64,000 nt of DNA from contig AP012044.1 of assembly GCA_000283575.1 (NCBI GenBank), positions 1,550,001 to 1,614,000 on the forward strand, read 5' to 3'. Positions 42,318 to 51,032 of this stretch are shown here, piece after piece (positions within the stretch are counted from its first letter, which is position 1; the number at the start of each line of letters is the position of its first letter). The stretch comes from Oscillibacter valericigenes Sjm18-20. Lineage in GTDB: Bacteria; Bacillota; Clostridia; Oscillospirales; Oscillospiraceae. The notes beneath the pieces were generated by a model. It had not been told where the DNA came from. It did not search any database and saw only the letters and a list, made by a program, of their open reading frames with translations. The translations under genes were made by a program, and so were the position numbers.

Positions 42318-42470
42318 ATGAATTGCGAGGAAGCCTTAAGCCAATATTTGGATACATATGAAGCTGACGAAATCTTTAATAACTATTTTACTGCAATTCG
42401 AAAGGCCTTCATAGCAGGCTTTAAAGCGGCTGACGGTGAAATACAGATTGAGCAGAAAGAGCATTTATGA
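42318..42470 (+). CDS. Small hypothetical protein (50 residues)
   Basis: An ATG with a good TTGGAGG site 8 bases upstream opens a 50-residue acidic, helical protein: MNCEEALSQYLDTYEADEIF followed by NNYFTAIRKAFIAGFKAA. The aromatic/glycine pattern F-x-A-I-R-K-A-F-x-A-G-F recalls small proteins carried by plasmids and conjugative elements in Firmicutes, of unknown role. It lies alone between transposase relics, so it is probably cargo of a former mobile element. Confidence 0.55.
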   Translation: MNCEEALSQYLDTYEADEIFNNYFTAIRKAFIAGFKAADGEIQIEQKEHL

Positions 42471-42605
42471 GATTGAAAGTCAATTAAGGCAAGCGGGAAT
42501 GAATTATTAGAGTTCAGCAAGATACAAAAAAGATGTTCCTTTAAAGCTGAGAAACCTCTAGTCTGTCCACATCGTATCCATGTACCAGATGTTCTCTGGA
42601 AAGAC

Positions 42606-43346
42606 ATCATAGAAGCGCAGAGGGCAAACACCCCAAATATGATGAGAATAACAGAAGAACGGGGTGTTTGAAATGCACAAATATGATAAAGAATTTAAAG
42701 AAGGAGCCGTTAAGCTATCCGACGAGAGGCCGATGTGAAACAGGCGGCAAAATTGAGACCAAAGGCCGGATAACCGGAGGCGCGAGGAGGATTTGACCGG
42801 CATTGGGGCAAAGAGAAATGGAAGCCGGCCGCTCCAACGCGCGGCGCGCCATGAAAAAGGGCGGCTTGCTGAAATCGTTAAGCCGCAGGCCGCAGATTCT
42901 GATAAAAGCTGATACTGGCAGCACAAAAGGCGAAAAACCTGATTCAGCGGAACTCTTCCGCAGTGGTCCCCAATAAAAAATAGACCGATATCACACGGAT
43001 ACCGTGTGCAGACGGAAAGCTCAATATTGCCGCCGTTTTGGACTGCTATAACAGTAAAATCATCGGCCTTACTATGACAACATTCTGCATCCGCATGTTT
43101 GAGGGCGCCTACCAGACGCATGGCGCATACGGCATGATTCTTCACAATGATCGGGACAGCCAGATTACCAGCTCGGGTTTTCAAAATTTGCTGGCTCGGT
43201 ATGGCACGATAAAAACAACCGGAAACGTCCACACCAGCAATCCGGGAGCCTTTGCTCTTTCATGTATCGCCAGACCGCCAGAGTCCTGACAGCTTGAGAA
43301 CTATAAGTTTGGGTGTTCAGGCTTTGCACGATTCTTGACTTTTCCA
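42606..43346 (+). pseudogene. Relic of an IS3-family element, same type as the copy at 49695-51032
   Basis: The left part (42606-42735) matches the upstream and OrfA start of the intact copy (ATCATAGAAG-GCAGAG, then KYDKEFKE-AVKLSDE). The right part (43020-43250) keeps the OrfB core in pieces: AAVLDCYNSKIIGLTM, GAYGMILHNDRDSQITSSGF. The right terminal repeat TTCTTGACTTTTCCA ends at 43346, one mismatch from the intact copy. Large internal deletions and stops make it inactive. It ends about 140 bases before adhE. Confidence 0.8.
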
Positions 43347-43485
43347 CGATACTTATCGAATATCAGCCTTGCCAAGCACATTCCTGCGTGCTTTTTTAAG
43401 TTGAAAAAGAAAGGAGGCAGCGCGATAGCCCGGTTTTAAAAATTTTGCAATCAATAAATCACAAATTGGAAAGAGAGGCATATCT

Positions 43486-46257
43486 ATGGCAAACGCATTA
43501 TTGATCAACTCAGTAGAATCGTTTGAGCAGGCTCTGCCCATCATTCGCGCTTCTCAGGAGCAGTATGCCACCTTTACACAAGAACAGGTGGATACTATCT
43601 GCGAAAAGGCCGCCATGGCGGTATCCAAGATGCGGATTCCCCTTGCCAAAATGGCCTGTGAGGAGACCGGTTACGGTATCGTTGTGGACAAGGTAACGAA
43701 GAATCAATATGCTTCTGAGCATATGTGGAACTATATGCGTCACGCCAAAACCTGCGGTATCATTGAGGAGAACCCCGCTTTCGGCACCAAACGAGTGGCC
43801 TCTCCCAAGGGTGTAATTGCCGCTGTTACTCCTACCACCAACCCCACTTCTACCACAATTTTTAAGATGATGGTAGCCCTGAAAACCAGAAATGCCATCA
43901 TCCTCTCCCCACATCCCCATGCTGTGAAATGCTCTATCGCCGCCGCGAGAATTATGCGGGATGCCGCTATTGAGGCGGGCCTTCCGGAACACGTGATCAG
44001 CTGGATCGAGACACCTTCTCTGGAAATTTCCGATGTATTGATGAAGAAAGTTGACTTGATTATGGCTACCGGCGGTGCCGGCATGGTCCATGCAGCCTAT
44101 TCTTCCGGTACGCCCGCCATCGGCGTGGGCCCCGGCAACTGTAACGTCGTAATCGACGAGACGGCAGACCTCCGTATGGCTGTGGAGTCCATCGTTCATT
44201 CCAAGACGTTTGATAATGGTATGATCTGTGCCACAGAGCAGCATATCACGGTACTGAGCAGCGTTTATGATGAGGTCAAGGCGTTACTGAAAGATGCCCG
44301 CTGCTATTTCCTGAACGACGAAGAGGCTCCCAAGGTGGCCAAGGTGTTCTTCAATCCCAAAAATCACGGCGTAAATCCCCCCGCCGTTGGTCAGACCGCC
44401 GTGCGACTTGCCGAGATGGCCGGAATTCAGGTGCCCTATGATACCAAGGTTCTGATCTACGAGACGAACGATACCTCCCACGATAACCCCTGGGCCAATG
44501 AGAAGCTGACCACTTTGCTGGGCATGTTTAAAGCCGACACCCTGGATGAGGCCTTCGACATCTGCGCCAAGGTAGTCTTTGAGGGTGGCGCGGGCCACTC
44601 TGCGGCAATGTACGTTGACCCCACAGAGGAAGATAAGATCAACCGCTTCGCTGAAAAAATGAAGGCCGGTCGTATCCTCATCAATACACCCACGGCTTTC
44701 GGTGGTATCGGCGATCTGTACAACTTCGATATTGCACCGTCTCTGACTCTGGGGCCGGGCTCCGTGGGTCACTCTGCCTACATGGGAAACACCAATTTCG
44801 AGCAGCTGCTGGATATCAAAGTCGTTGCCATACGCAAGGAAAATCTGCTGTGGCTCCAGCTGCCCAAAAAAGTTTATCACAAGACAGGCTGCACTCCCGT
44901 GGCTTTGCGGGAAATGAAGCACGTATACGATTTTCAGCGTGCCTTTATCATCACCGATGCCAACCTCTATCAGATCGGTGCCTGTGACAGCATTCTCAAC
45001 CAGCTGCATGATCTGGGTATTGAAACCGCCGAGTTCTTTGATATCCGCGTGGACCCGCAGATTCAGGACGCCATGAAGGGTCTGCCTAAGATGAACGAAT
45101 TCGAGCCTGATGTCATCATCGCTGTGGGCGGCGGCTCCGCAATCGATACCGCCAAGATTATGTGGATCATGTATGAGCATCCCGAAGAGGCATTTTTGGA
45201 CATGGCCACCACCTTCCTGGATATCCGCAAGAGAATTCGCTTTTTCCCACAAATGGGCAAGAAGGCAAAGCTGGTGTGTATCCCCACCACAGCCGGTACC
45301 GGCTCCGAGTGCACGCCCTTTACCATCATCTCCGATGCCAACACCGGTATGAAGTGGCCGCTGATCGGATATGAAATGATGCCCGAGATGGCCATCATCG
45401 ATGCGGACCATATGATGAAGCTGCCGCCAAGAGCGACACAGGCCTCCGGCTATGACGTGCTGACTCACGCCGTGGAAGCCTACGTTTCCACCTTCGCCAC
45501 TGAGTATACCGACGGCTTCTGTAGGGATGCCACCAGGATGGTGTTCAATTATCTGCCGCGGGCCTATCGCTCCGCGTTCAAGGGCGCGAAGGCAGATCCC
45601 GTTGCCCGTGAGAAAATGGCTGATGCTTCCTGCCTGGCTGGCATTGGTTTCGCCAACGCATTCCTCGGTATCAACCACTCCCTGTCCCACAAGATTGGCG
45701 GTTGGTTCCATATCCCCCACGGAACCGCCAACGCGCTGCTGTTCCCCTATGTCTGCCGCTTTAATGCCCAGAAGCACCCCTATCATATGGGGACTTTCTC
45801 GCAGTATAAATATCCCCAGGCATTTGAGCGCTATGTCGAGCTGGGTGAACTTATTGGCGTCAAGGGTGCTACGGATGAAGAAACCTTTGAAAACTGGATC
45901 AAGGCTGCCGAGCAGCTGAAAAAGGATGTGGACATTCCCGAGACGATCTGCGACTGGCTGGTGGAAGCCCATCCTGAGAAGAGCGCGCAGGTGTGGGAAG
46001 CAGAATTCCTGGCCGCTGTCGACCAGATGTCGGAATGGGCGTTCCACGACGCATGCACCGGCTGCAATCCTGTATATCCCACCATCGACGAGCTGAAGGC
46101 CTGTTACTTGAGAGCCTTCTACGGAAACGAGAAGTTCGTTGAAAAGTTCGGCGATGTTCTGGAAGTGAAGGCCACGCTGCCCCTCGATACGCACGCGTCT
46201 TATCCCATGGGCCTCTCCGCAGAAATCGGTATTGACAAGGTCGGCGGTTTCATTTGA
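43486..46257 (+). CDS. adhE: Bifunctional acetaldehyde-CoA/alcohol dehydrogenase AdhE
   Basis: A 923-residue fusion that reduces acetyl-CoA (or butyryl-CoA) to aldehyde and then alcohol, regenerating NAD+. Residues 1-440 are the CoA-acylating aldehyde dehydrogenase, with the catalytic Cys248 in DNGMICATEQ. Residues 470-900 are the iron-dependent alcohol dehydrogenase, with the NAD loop VGGGSAIDTAK and metal ligands in IIDADHM, DVLTHAVEAYVST and GINHSLSHKIGGWFHIPHG. AdhE proteins assemble into long spirosome filaments. Ribosome site GAAAGAGAGG. The upstream region contains an IS relic that could affect its promoter. A shortened paralogue of its C-terminal half follows. Confidence 0.97.
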   Translation: MANALLINSVESFEQALPIIRASQEQYATFTQEQVDTICEKAAMAVSKMRIPLAKMACEETGYGIVVDKVTKNQYASEHMWNYMRHAKTCGIIEENPAFGTKRVASPKGVIAAVTPTTNPTSTTIFKMMVALKTRNAIILSPHPHAVKCSIAAARIMRDAAIEAGLPEHVISWIETPSLEISDVLMKKVDLIMATGGAGMVHAAYSSGTPAIGVGPGNCNVVIDETADLRMAVESIVHSKTFDNGMICATEQHITVLSSVYDEVKALLKDARCYFLNDEEAPKVAKVFFNPKNHGVNPPAVGQTAVRLAEMAGIQVPYDTKVLIYETNDTSHDNPWANEKLTTLLGMFKADTLDEAFDICAKVVFEGGAGHSAAMYVDPTEEDKINRFAEKMKAGRILINTPTAFGGIGDLYNFDIAPSLTLGPGSVGHSAYMGNTNFEQLLDIKVVAIRKENLLWLQLPKKVYHKTGCTPVALREMKHVYDFQRAFIITDANLYQIGACDSILNQLHDLGIETAEFFDIRVDPQIQDAMKGLPKMNEFEPDVIIAVGGGSAIDTAKIMWIMYEHPEEAFLDMATTFLDIRKRIRFFPQMGKKAKLVCIPTTAGTGSECTPFTIISDANTGMKWPLIGYEMMPEMAIIDADHMMKLPPRATQASGYDVLTHAVEAYVSTFATEYTDGFCRDATRMVFNYLPRAYRSAFKGAKADPVAREKMADASCLAGIGFANAFLGINHSLSHKIGGWFHIPHGTANALLFPYVCRFNAQKHPYHMGTFSQYKYPQAFERYVELGELIGVKGATDEETFENWIKAAEQLKKDVDIPETICDWLVEAHPEKSAQVWEAEFLAAVDQMSEWAFHDACTGCNPVYPTIDELKACYLRAFYGNEKFVEKFGDVLEVKATLPLDTHASYPMGLSAEIGIDKVGGFI

Positions 46258-46291
46258 TTTTCAGCAATTTCTTTGCTGCTTCAATTTCTCG

Positions 46292-46321
46292 GGAAGCCGG
46301 TGCCGGCCGGCACCGGCTTCC
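46292..46321. terminator. 30-base perfect palindrome between adhE and the AdhE-like gene
   Basis: GGAAGCCGGTGCCGG joined directly to its exact complement. It lacks a T tract but is stable enough to slow or end transcription or protect the adhE mRNA 3' end; read-through to the next gene would then be partial. Confidence 0.55.
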
Positions 46322-46350
46322 TGACTGTTTCGTGAGCTGGAGGATATCCG

Positions 46351-47262
46351 ATGAATATGTTGAATCTCCCCAAAAAGGTCTATTTTAAGAATGGTTCTGC
46401 GAATGTGGCTTTGCGGGAATTAAGCGAAATCTACCATATGAAGCGTGCTCTTCTCGTTTCAAATCCGAGACTGTATCGTTCCGGCGTCGTTTCTTCGATT
46501 GGCCGGCAGCTGCGCAAGCAGGGCATCCGCACAGCGGAGTTTTTCTCCATAGGCGCTGTGCCGTCCTTTGCCGACCTTCGCAGCGGCCTGCCAAAGCTGT
46601 TGGAATTCGAGCCGGACGTTATCGTGGGCATCGGCGGTGGTGCAGCGATGAGTGCTGCCAAGGCCTTATGGCTTTTGTATGAAAATCCAGAACTGAATCT
46701 AAAGGATGCTGCGGAATCTCCCGTCTGCATTCAAACCGGTGTCGAGGCAAAGCTGGTGCTTGTAGCCACTTCGTTTGGGAGCGGAGCACAAAACTCACCA
46801 TTTTCCGTACTGAAGGACGATGCCGGCGGCACCTGTGTCATCAACAGTTTTCAGTTGCTGCCGGAAATTTCGGTGACGGATGCTCGTTTCACTGAGAGTC
46901 TGTCTCCGGCGCAAGTCAAAGCCTGCGGACTTACCACGCTCTCGCAGTCAATTCGGGCGTTCGCAAGCTCCAGCTGCAGCGAATATACCCAGGGATTGCT
47001 GCGGGAGGCAGTACGGGCGGTGCTAAACAATCTGAAAGCTGCCGAGCGCGGATGCCCCATTGCGCTGGAAAAGCTCCATAACGCAGCCGCTCTTGCAGGC
47101 GCGGCTTACGGGAACGGGATGGATACCATTGATTTTACGGTGCCGTTCTACCCGACTGCCGCAGAAAAGGTCATGGATCATGAGCGGATAGAAATGCTGG
47201 CTCATGATTTGGGCATGTCGGGAATCCACAAGCTGTGGGAGGCTTGTGAGGCGCTTCACTGA
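46351..47262 (+). CDS. AdhE-like iron-ADH homologue without metal ligands (probable pseudoenzyme)
   Basis: A 303-residue protein that aligns by eye with residues about 455-830 of the neighbouring AdhE. NLPKKVYFKNGSANVALREL and FEPDVIVGIGGGAAMSAAKALWLLYENPEL mirror the AdhE dinucleotide domain. In the metal-binding domain the first Asp is kept (ISVTDARF), but the ligand His of DVLTHAVEA is replaced (TTLSQSIRA), and the region holding the two further His is gone (DTIDFTVPFYPTA). It should not be catalytic as an iron alcohol dehydrogenase. The long intact frame argues against simple decay. It may bind NAD(H) or AdhE and tune its activity or filament form; this is inference. Confidence 0.75.
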   Translation: MNMLNLPKKVYFKNGSANVALRELSEIYHMKRALLVSNPRLYRSGVVSSIGRQLRKQGIRTAEFFSIGAVPSFADLRSGLPKLLEFEPDVIVGIGGGAAMSAAKALWLLYENPELNLKDAAESPVCIQTGVEAKLVLVATSFGSGAQNSPFSVLKDDAGGTCVINSFQLLPEISVTDARFTESLSPAQVKACGLTTLSQSIRAFASSSCSEYTQGLLREAVRAVLNNLKAAERGCPIALEKLHNAAALAGAAYGNGMDTIDFTVPFYPTAAEKVMDHERIEMLAHDLGMSGIHKLWEACEALH

Positions 47263-47423
47263 AAAACCACAAACACATTATTACCAACCGTTCCAGTGCG
47301 CCCCCGGCCGTTGAGCCCTTTCAAGAACCGTTTCTCTGAGTAGTGTCAATAATTTTTCGCAAATCAGTTTGCAGGCTCCGGTAAATGAAGTTAGCTGGCG
47401 GTATCGGCTTCATCGGCCATGGA

Positions 47424-47500
47424 AAAGAATTTTTAGAGCAGGTTGAACGGTTTGTTCTGTGGGAAAATGGGATGCCATGATCCGGCTGTGCTACGATAAG
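47424..47500 (+). pseudogene. Fragment of an IS5-type transposase N-terminus
   Basis: The plus strand reads KEFLEQVERFVLW, closely matching KEFLEQIERIVPW in the transposase at 31930, then shifts frame after about 16 codons (continuing AMIRLCYDK in another frame). It is a small relic of the same IS family. Confidence 0.65.
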
Positions 47501-47631
47501 CTCCGACCATCTCCGCTGTGCTGGCTGAGGAAATCTCCACATGGAACCCTTGGGTTCAGATCTCTAACGACCACTGGCGCTTAAAGATCTGCGGGTAATG
47601 AATATAGAGCCGGTGTGGATTGACGGCGTAA

Positions 47632-47851
47632 AAGGTGGCAATCACTGTAGTCTGCTATTTGACGGGCCTTGTGGTCAAGGCAATGCCCCTGCCGGACTTT
47701 CCGTTCGCGGACCCGCTGACGGTGGTGGGCATTGTGAGCAGGCTTACGGATGTCGGTGTTAATCGGGTGGTCAAGCAGCAGGAAGGCAGCGGCAATGGCT
47801 GAGATCACGCAGGCCGGGACGCTGGCTCCAGAGCTGCTGACCAACATTTAG
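47632..47851 (+). pseudogene. Relic of phage lysis genes (holin-like)
   Basis: A frame without a start codon encodes KVAITVVCYLTGLVVKAMP and, after what looks like an internal deletion, DPLTVVGIVSRLTDVGVNRVV, ending in a Lys/Gln tail. This is the pattern of phage holins of Firmicutes (hydrophobic helix, then T-G-V-N-Q-x-x-K-Q). An overlapping frame starts MAEITQAGTLAPELL but stops at a TAG after 18 codons. Together they look like the remains of a prophage tail/lysis region. Confidence 0.45.
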
Positions 47852-48096
47852 ATCTATATCAATCAGAAACACTATCGGGAGTGCGGCACCGGGAAGATTT
47901 CCCAGAAGACTGGCTGCGACTTCCTGATCGGCAGGCTGATCTTACTGTGGAATAAGAGCAAAAAGCCGTACCTTCCCAAAGACCCCTGCTTCCATCTGAA
48001 AGCGAACGGGGAGGTGCTTGCAGGCCAGACTATACCGCCTACGGCATAGCATGGGAGCGCTGTTTAATAAGTGATGTGCCCACTTAGGCACAAAAA

Positions 48097-48136
48097 GCTC
48101 CCCGACGAGCCCTGCGCTCGCCGGGGGCGTTTTTTA
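48097..48136 (+). terminator. Terminator at the end of the phage relic
   Basis: GCTCCCCGACGAGC pairs with GCTCGCCGGGGGC (one mismatch) and is followed by seven T at 48130-48136. Confidence 0.8.
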
Positions 48137-48227
48137 TGTAATGAGCCAAGCAACATTGTTCGTCACTGTGACCAGATAGCATGGTTTTTTATACTATTTC
48201 GATGCGCCTTCAGTCCGTATCCTTAGG

Positions 48228-48256
48228 TTTACTTCAAATATTGATTATGCTATAAT
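48228..48256 (+). promoter_or_regulatory. Promoter of the PocR-chemoreceptor gene
   Basis: TTTACT (48228-48233), 17-base spacer, TATAAT (48251-48256, perfect -10), about 100 bases before the ATG. Confidence 0.6.
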
Positions 48257-48354
48257 TCAAAATGTAAATTTATCTGATCCCCTTATTCTGGCCTGGTGTT
48301 AGCTGAGTAAATAGAATAACCACAAAAGATTACAAAAGAAAGAAGACACGAACA

Positions 48355-49395
48355 ATGATTATATTGGATGGGTACGCAGTAGATGCTAGCAAATTGGAGA
48401 TGGAAGACATTATCGATAAATCGGTTTTGCAGCTTTTCCTCGACAACTTTGCCTTGGGTTTCAATTGTGCGGCAGTCTCAGTTGGCAGAAATGGTGAAGA
48501 ATTTACGAATCCCAGCCATTACCGCCCGTTTTGCTCAAATTTTATTCATGCTTCCGCTGTTGGTGACGCACGGTGTGCGGCATGCCATAAGGAATTTGGT
48601 AAAAAAGCTGCTGCCAGCAAACGCCCTTATATTGCCACTTGCCATGCCGGATTGATTGACTTTGCAGCCCCTATTCTGGTTGAAGGCGAATTGATAGGTA
48701 CAATTTTGGGAGGACAGATTCTATCAAGTCCAGCTGACGAGTCGGAAATTCGCCGAGTTGCGGAGGAAATTCACGCCGACCCAAACGGGCTGGTGGAAGC
48801 TGCAAGTAACATTGATATTGTACCGCAGGAAACCATTGAAGCTGCGGCAGAAGTGTTATACATCGTTGCAAATGCGCTGGCAAAGAGCGGCTACGATCGA
48901 ATAAAAGCAGACTTGCTATCCGGTGAGTTAGCAAATAGTTTTATTCAAATTTCCAGTACGGTCGAGGAACTGGCGGCTTCTGCACAATCTATTACAGGAA
49001 ATCAAAGTTCTCTTATGAATGAAATCAATACAGTTGGAGACAACATAAAAGAAATTGTTTCCACGCTGAAAGAAGTTTCTAAAATTGCAGATCAAATTCG
49101 CATGATTGGACTGAATGCCACCATTGAGGCAGCCCGTTTGGGGCAAACCGGCAAAACAATTGCAGTAGTCGCTGATGAAATTCGTAAGCTTGCCGATACG
49201 ACAAAATCTACAGTTACATCCATCGACAGCATTAATGAGGTAATTGAAAAAAGCCTTAGCTGTACAATCCATTCGGCAAATGATACGCTAAACAGTACCA
49301 GTGAGCAAGCCGCTGCGATGGAAGAGTTGTCCGCAGCAGTGCAAAGCTCGTCCAGCCTTGCCGAGCTGCTGAAAGACATGTCAGAGAAACACTAA
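48355..49395 (+). CDS. Soluble PocR-domain chemoreceptor-like signalling protein
   Basis: A 346-residue cytoplasmic protein. Residues 10-175 form a PocR ligand-binding domain with the Cys pattern FCSNFIHASAVGDARCAACH and YIATCHAGLIDFAAPI. Residues 185-340 form a shortened methyl-accepting chemotaxis signalling domain, with the hairpin core IGLNATIEAARLGQTGKTIAVVADEIRKLAD (conserved tip) and glutamate-rich flanks such as EQAAAMEELSAA that could be methylated. No membrane segments are present. It should pass ligand state to CheA/CheW, none of which is encoded here. The ligand may be a small diol, glycerol-like or C1 compound; unknown. It stands alone with a good promoter. Confidence 0.88.
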   Translation: MIILDGYAVDASKLEMEDIIDKSVLQLFLDNFALGFNCAAVSVGRNGEEFTNPSHYRPFCSNFIHASAVGDARCAACHKEFGKKAAASKRPYIATCHAGLIDFAAPILVEGELIGTILGGQILSSPADESEIRRVAEEIHADPNGLVEAASNIDIVPQETIEAAAEVLYIVANALAKSGYDRIKADLLSGELANSFIQISSTVEELAASAQSITGNQSSLMNEINTVGDNIKEIVSTLKEVSKIADQIRMIGLNATIEAARLGQTGKTIAVVADEIRKLADTTKSTVTSIDSINEVIEKSLSCTIHSANDTLNSTSEQAAAMEELSAAVQSSSSLAELLKDMSEKH

Positions 49396-49694
49396 GGTAC
49401 CGCATATAGCTTACCAAATTATAAATGATCTTCGAGGGCAATATGTCCCTTGCGTCTCAGGCTAACCGTGGGCGTCATAGAGAACAACCGGGCCTATGGC
49501 AACATTACGGGGGCGTACAGGCTGTGGTATAATGGTACTCCCCGGGGCTAACCAATTGAGGTGGGCCCGGGGGGGGCGTTTCCAAATTCGTGCCCATTTT
49601 TACACTCGTGTGCAATTTGAAACGCTTCATGCATTAGCACAAACGTCTAACGCACTATCAATTAAAACTTGTGGCTCTAAGTAAAAATAAAAAA
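49396..49694. other. Gene-free segment with coding relics
   Basis: About 300 bases with no intact gene. It contains one copy of a repeated relic (49474-49532) reading VIENNRAYGNITGAYR, and a G-rich run (49565-49577). Confidence 0.5.
49474..49532 (+). repeat. Diverged repeat, copy 1 (relic of a coding segment)
   Basis: Translates to V-I-E-N-N-R-A-Y-G-N-I-T-G-A-Y-R and matches 52169-52227 on the opposite strand (C-V-M-E-H-N-R-A-Y-A-N-I-T-W-A-Y-R) over about 45 bases with roughly 75% identity by eye. Both sit in decayed DNA. Confidence 0.5.
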
Positions 49695-49758
49695 TGGAGA
49701 AGTCAAGAACTGGAGCAGTCAAGAACCGTGCAGAATGTGAACACCCGAAATCTGCGGC

Positions 49759-50583
49759 TTATGCGGCCAGGCCTCTGGCGGCCTGACGATACATGGCCGG
49801 CGGCAGGCCGCCGGGGTTAGCGGTGTAGATTCGCCGGCGGTTATAGTAAGTCATGATGTACCGGAACACGATGCTCTTAACCTGTGCCATGGGCATCTGC
49901 TCCGTCCGGATTCGATAGAGTTTTTCTTTCTTCAACGCAGCAAAAAAGCTCTCCATCCTGGCGTTGTCGTAGCAGTGTCCCGTACCGCTCATGCTTTGAA
50001 CCGCGCCGTATTGCGCCAGCACCTTCCGAAATGAGGAACTGGTAAATTGGCTTCCGCGGTCGCTGTGCAGGGTCATTCCACAGGCTCCCTGCGCCTGGCA
50101 GGCAGACCGAAACGCCCGAATACACAGCTCCTTCTTCATGTTGTCATCCATGGCAAGACCGACGATCTCTCCGTTATAACAGTCCAGAAATGCCGCCAGG
50201 TACAGCTTGCCGTCCTTACATTGGATCTGCGTGATATCCGTCAGCCACTTCCGGTTGGGAGCGTCTGCGGTAAAATCCCGGTGAATCAGGTTCTCCGCCT
50301 TCTGCGCAGCCAAGTCTGCTTTTGTCAGACTGCTGGGGTGACGTGAAGAACGATGGAGCAAACCTCCCCGGTTCATGGCCCGCCGTACGCTGCTGCGGCT
50401 TACCGCAATACCGCGCTGTGTAAGCGCCAGAAGGATTCGGCCAACGCCGTAGTTATCATTGTTTGGATTTTCTTTGTAAACCTCTCGTATTTTGACCAGA
50501 AGCAGCTGCCACGGTTTTGGCTTGCCAGCCGACTGCAAAGAGCGGTAGTACCCGGATTCACTGACTTTCACAACCCGACACAT
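49759..50583 (-). CDS. IS3-family OrfB transposase
   Basis: A 274-residue integrase-core transposase. The DDE residues are all visible: Asp in WLTDITQIQ, Asp in LHSDRGSQFTSS and Glu in ARMESFFAALKKE. The HTH_21 start contains NDNYGVGRILLAL. It would be made mainly as an OrfAB fusion by frameshifting from the OrfA frame, whose end lies 60 bases upstream. It looks functional. Confidence 0.93.
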   Translation of the reverse strand: MCRVVKVSESGYYRSLQSAGKPKPWQLLLVKIREVYKENPNNDNYGVGRILLALTQRGIAVSRSSVRRAMNRGGLLHRSSRHPSSLTKADLAAQKAENLIHRDFTADAPNRKWLTDITQIQCKDGKLYLAAFLDCYNGEIVGLAMDDNMKKELCIRAFRSACQAQGACGMTLHSDRGSQFTSSSFRKVLAQYGAVQSMSGTGHCYDNARMESFFAALKKEKLYRIRTEQMPMAQVKSIVFRYIMTYYNRRRIYTANPGGLPPAMYRQAARGLAA

Positions 50584-50642
50584 GGTATGAATGCAGAACC
50601 GCTCACGGCGCAGCGTGATGTACTCATACAGCCGCTCCGGCT

Positions 50643-50930
50643 TTACCGTTTCCGGTCTTTGGCGAAAAAAACCAGCGCATCCTTGAGAATCTCATTGGCT
50701 TTCCGCAGCTCCGCGATTTCCTTTATTAGCCGGCGTTCGTTCTCGGAAAGCGGTGCGTCGCGGCGAATGCCGCTGCCGACGAAGGCGTGATCTCCGAAGG
50801 CCTTTCGCTTTTGCCGCCACTCCGCCAGAGAGTAGTACGGAATGCCCAGCTGTGCCCCCGCCTGCTTCACGCCAACCTCATCGGACAGCTTGACCGCTTC
50901 TTCTTTGAACTCCTTATCATATTTGCGCAT
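50643..50930 (-). CDS. IS3-family OrfA
   Basis: A 95-residue protein with HTH (AVKLSDEVGVKQAGAQLGIP-type, about 10-50) and a C-terminal zipper helix (ENERRLIKEIAELRKANEIL). I start at the ATG giving MRKYDKEFKEEA, preceded by AAGGTGG; the longer frame adds four codons. It binds the terminal repeats and, with OrfB, forms the transposase. Confidence 0.92.
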   Translation of the reverse strand: MRKYDKEFKEEAVKLSDEVGVKQAGAQLGIPYYSLAEWRQKRKAFGDHAFVGSGIRRDAPLSENERRLIKEIAELRKANEILKDALVFFAKDRKR

Positions 50931-51032
50931 TGCAAACACCACCTTATTCTTTCTTTGATTCTATCACTTTTGGGGTGTTTGTCCTCTGCACTTCTATGAT
51001 ATCCCTCCATCCCTCCATTCTTGACTTCTCCA

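Larger units (their letters stand above)
47263..48096. other. Degraded mobile DNA between the AdhE-like gene and the PocR gene
   Basis: No intact gene in about 830 bases. It contains the IS5 and holin relics noted separately and a further open segment (about 47852-48048) with CGTGKISQKTGCDFLIGRLI, probably also phage-derived. Confidence 0.55.
49695..51032 (-). mobile_element. Apparently intact IS3-family insertion sequence
   Basis: A 1338-base element bounded by perfect 15-bp inverted repeats: TGGAGAAGTCAAGAA at 49695-49709 and its complement at 51018-51032. A second, near-identical copy of the left end (TGGAGCAGTCAAGAA) follows directly at 49711-49725. It encodes OrfA and OrfB without stops or shifts beyond the normal overlap. 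A decayed relative lies at 42606-43346. No clear target duplication is seen next to the ends. Confidence 0.9.

Noticed and set aside
44284-46194. A 636-codon minus-strand frame opposite adhE
   Set aside because: Shadow of adhE; no ribosome site and no recognisable motif.
46292-46321. Palindrome after adhE as a Rex or other operator
   Set aside because: It is GC-only and lacks the TTGT/ACAA arms of a Rex site; an RNA hairpin role fits better.
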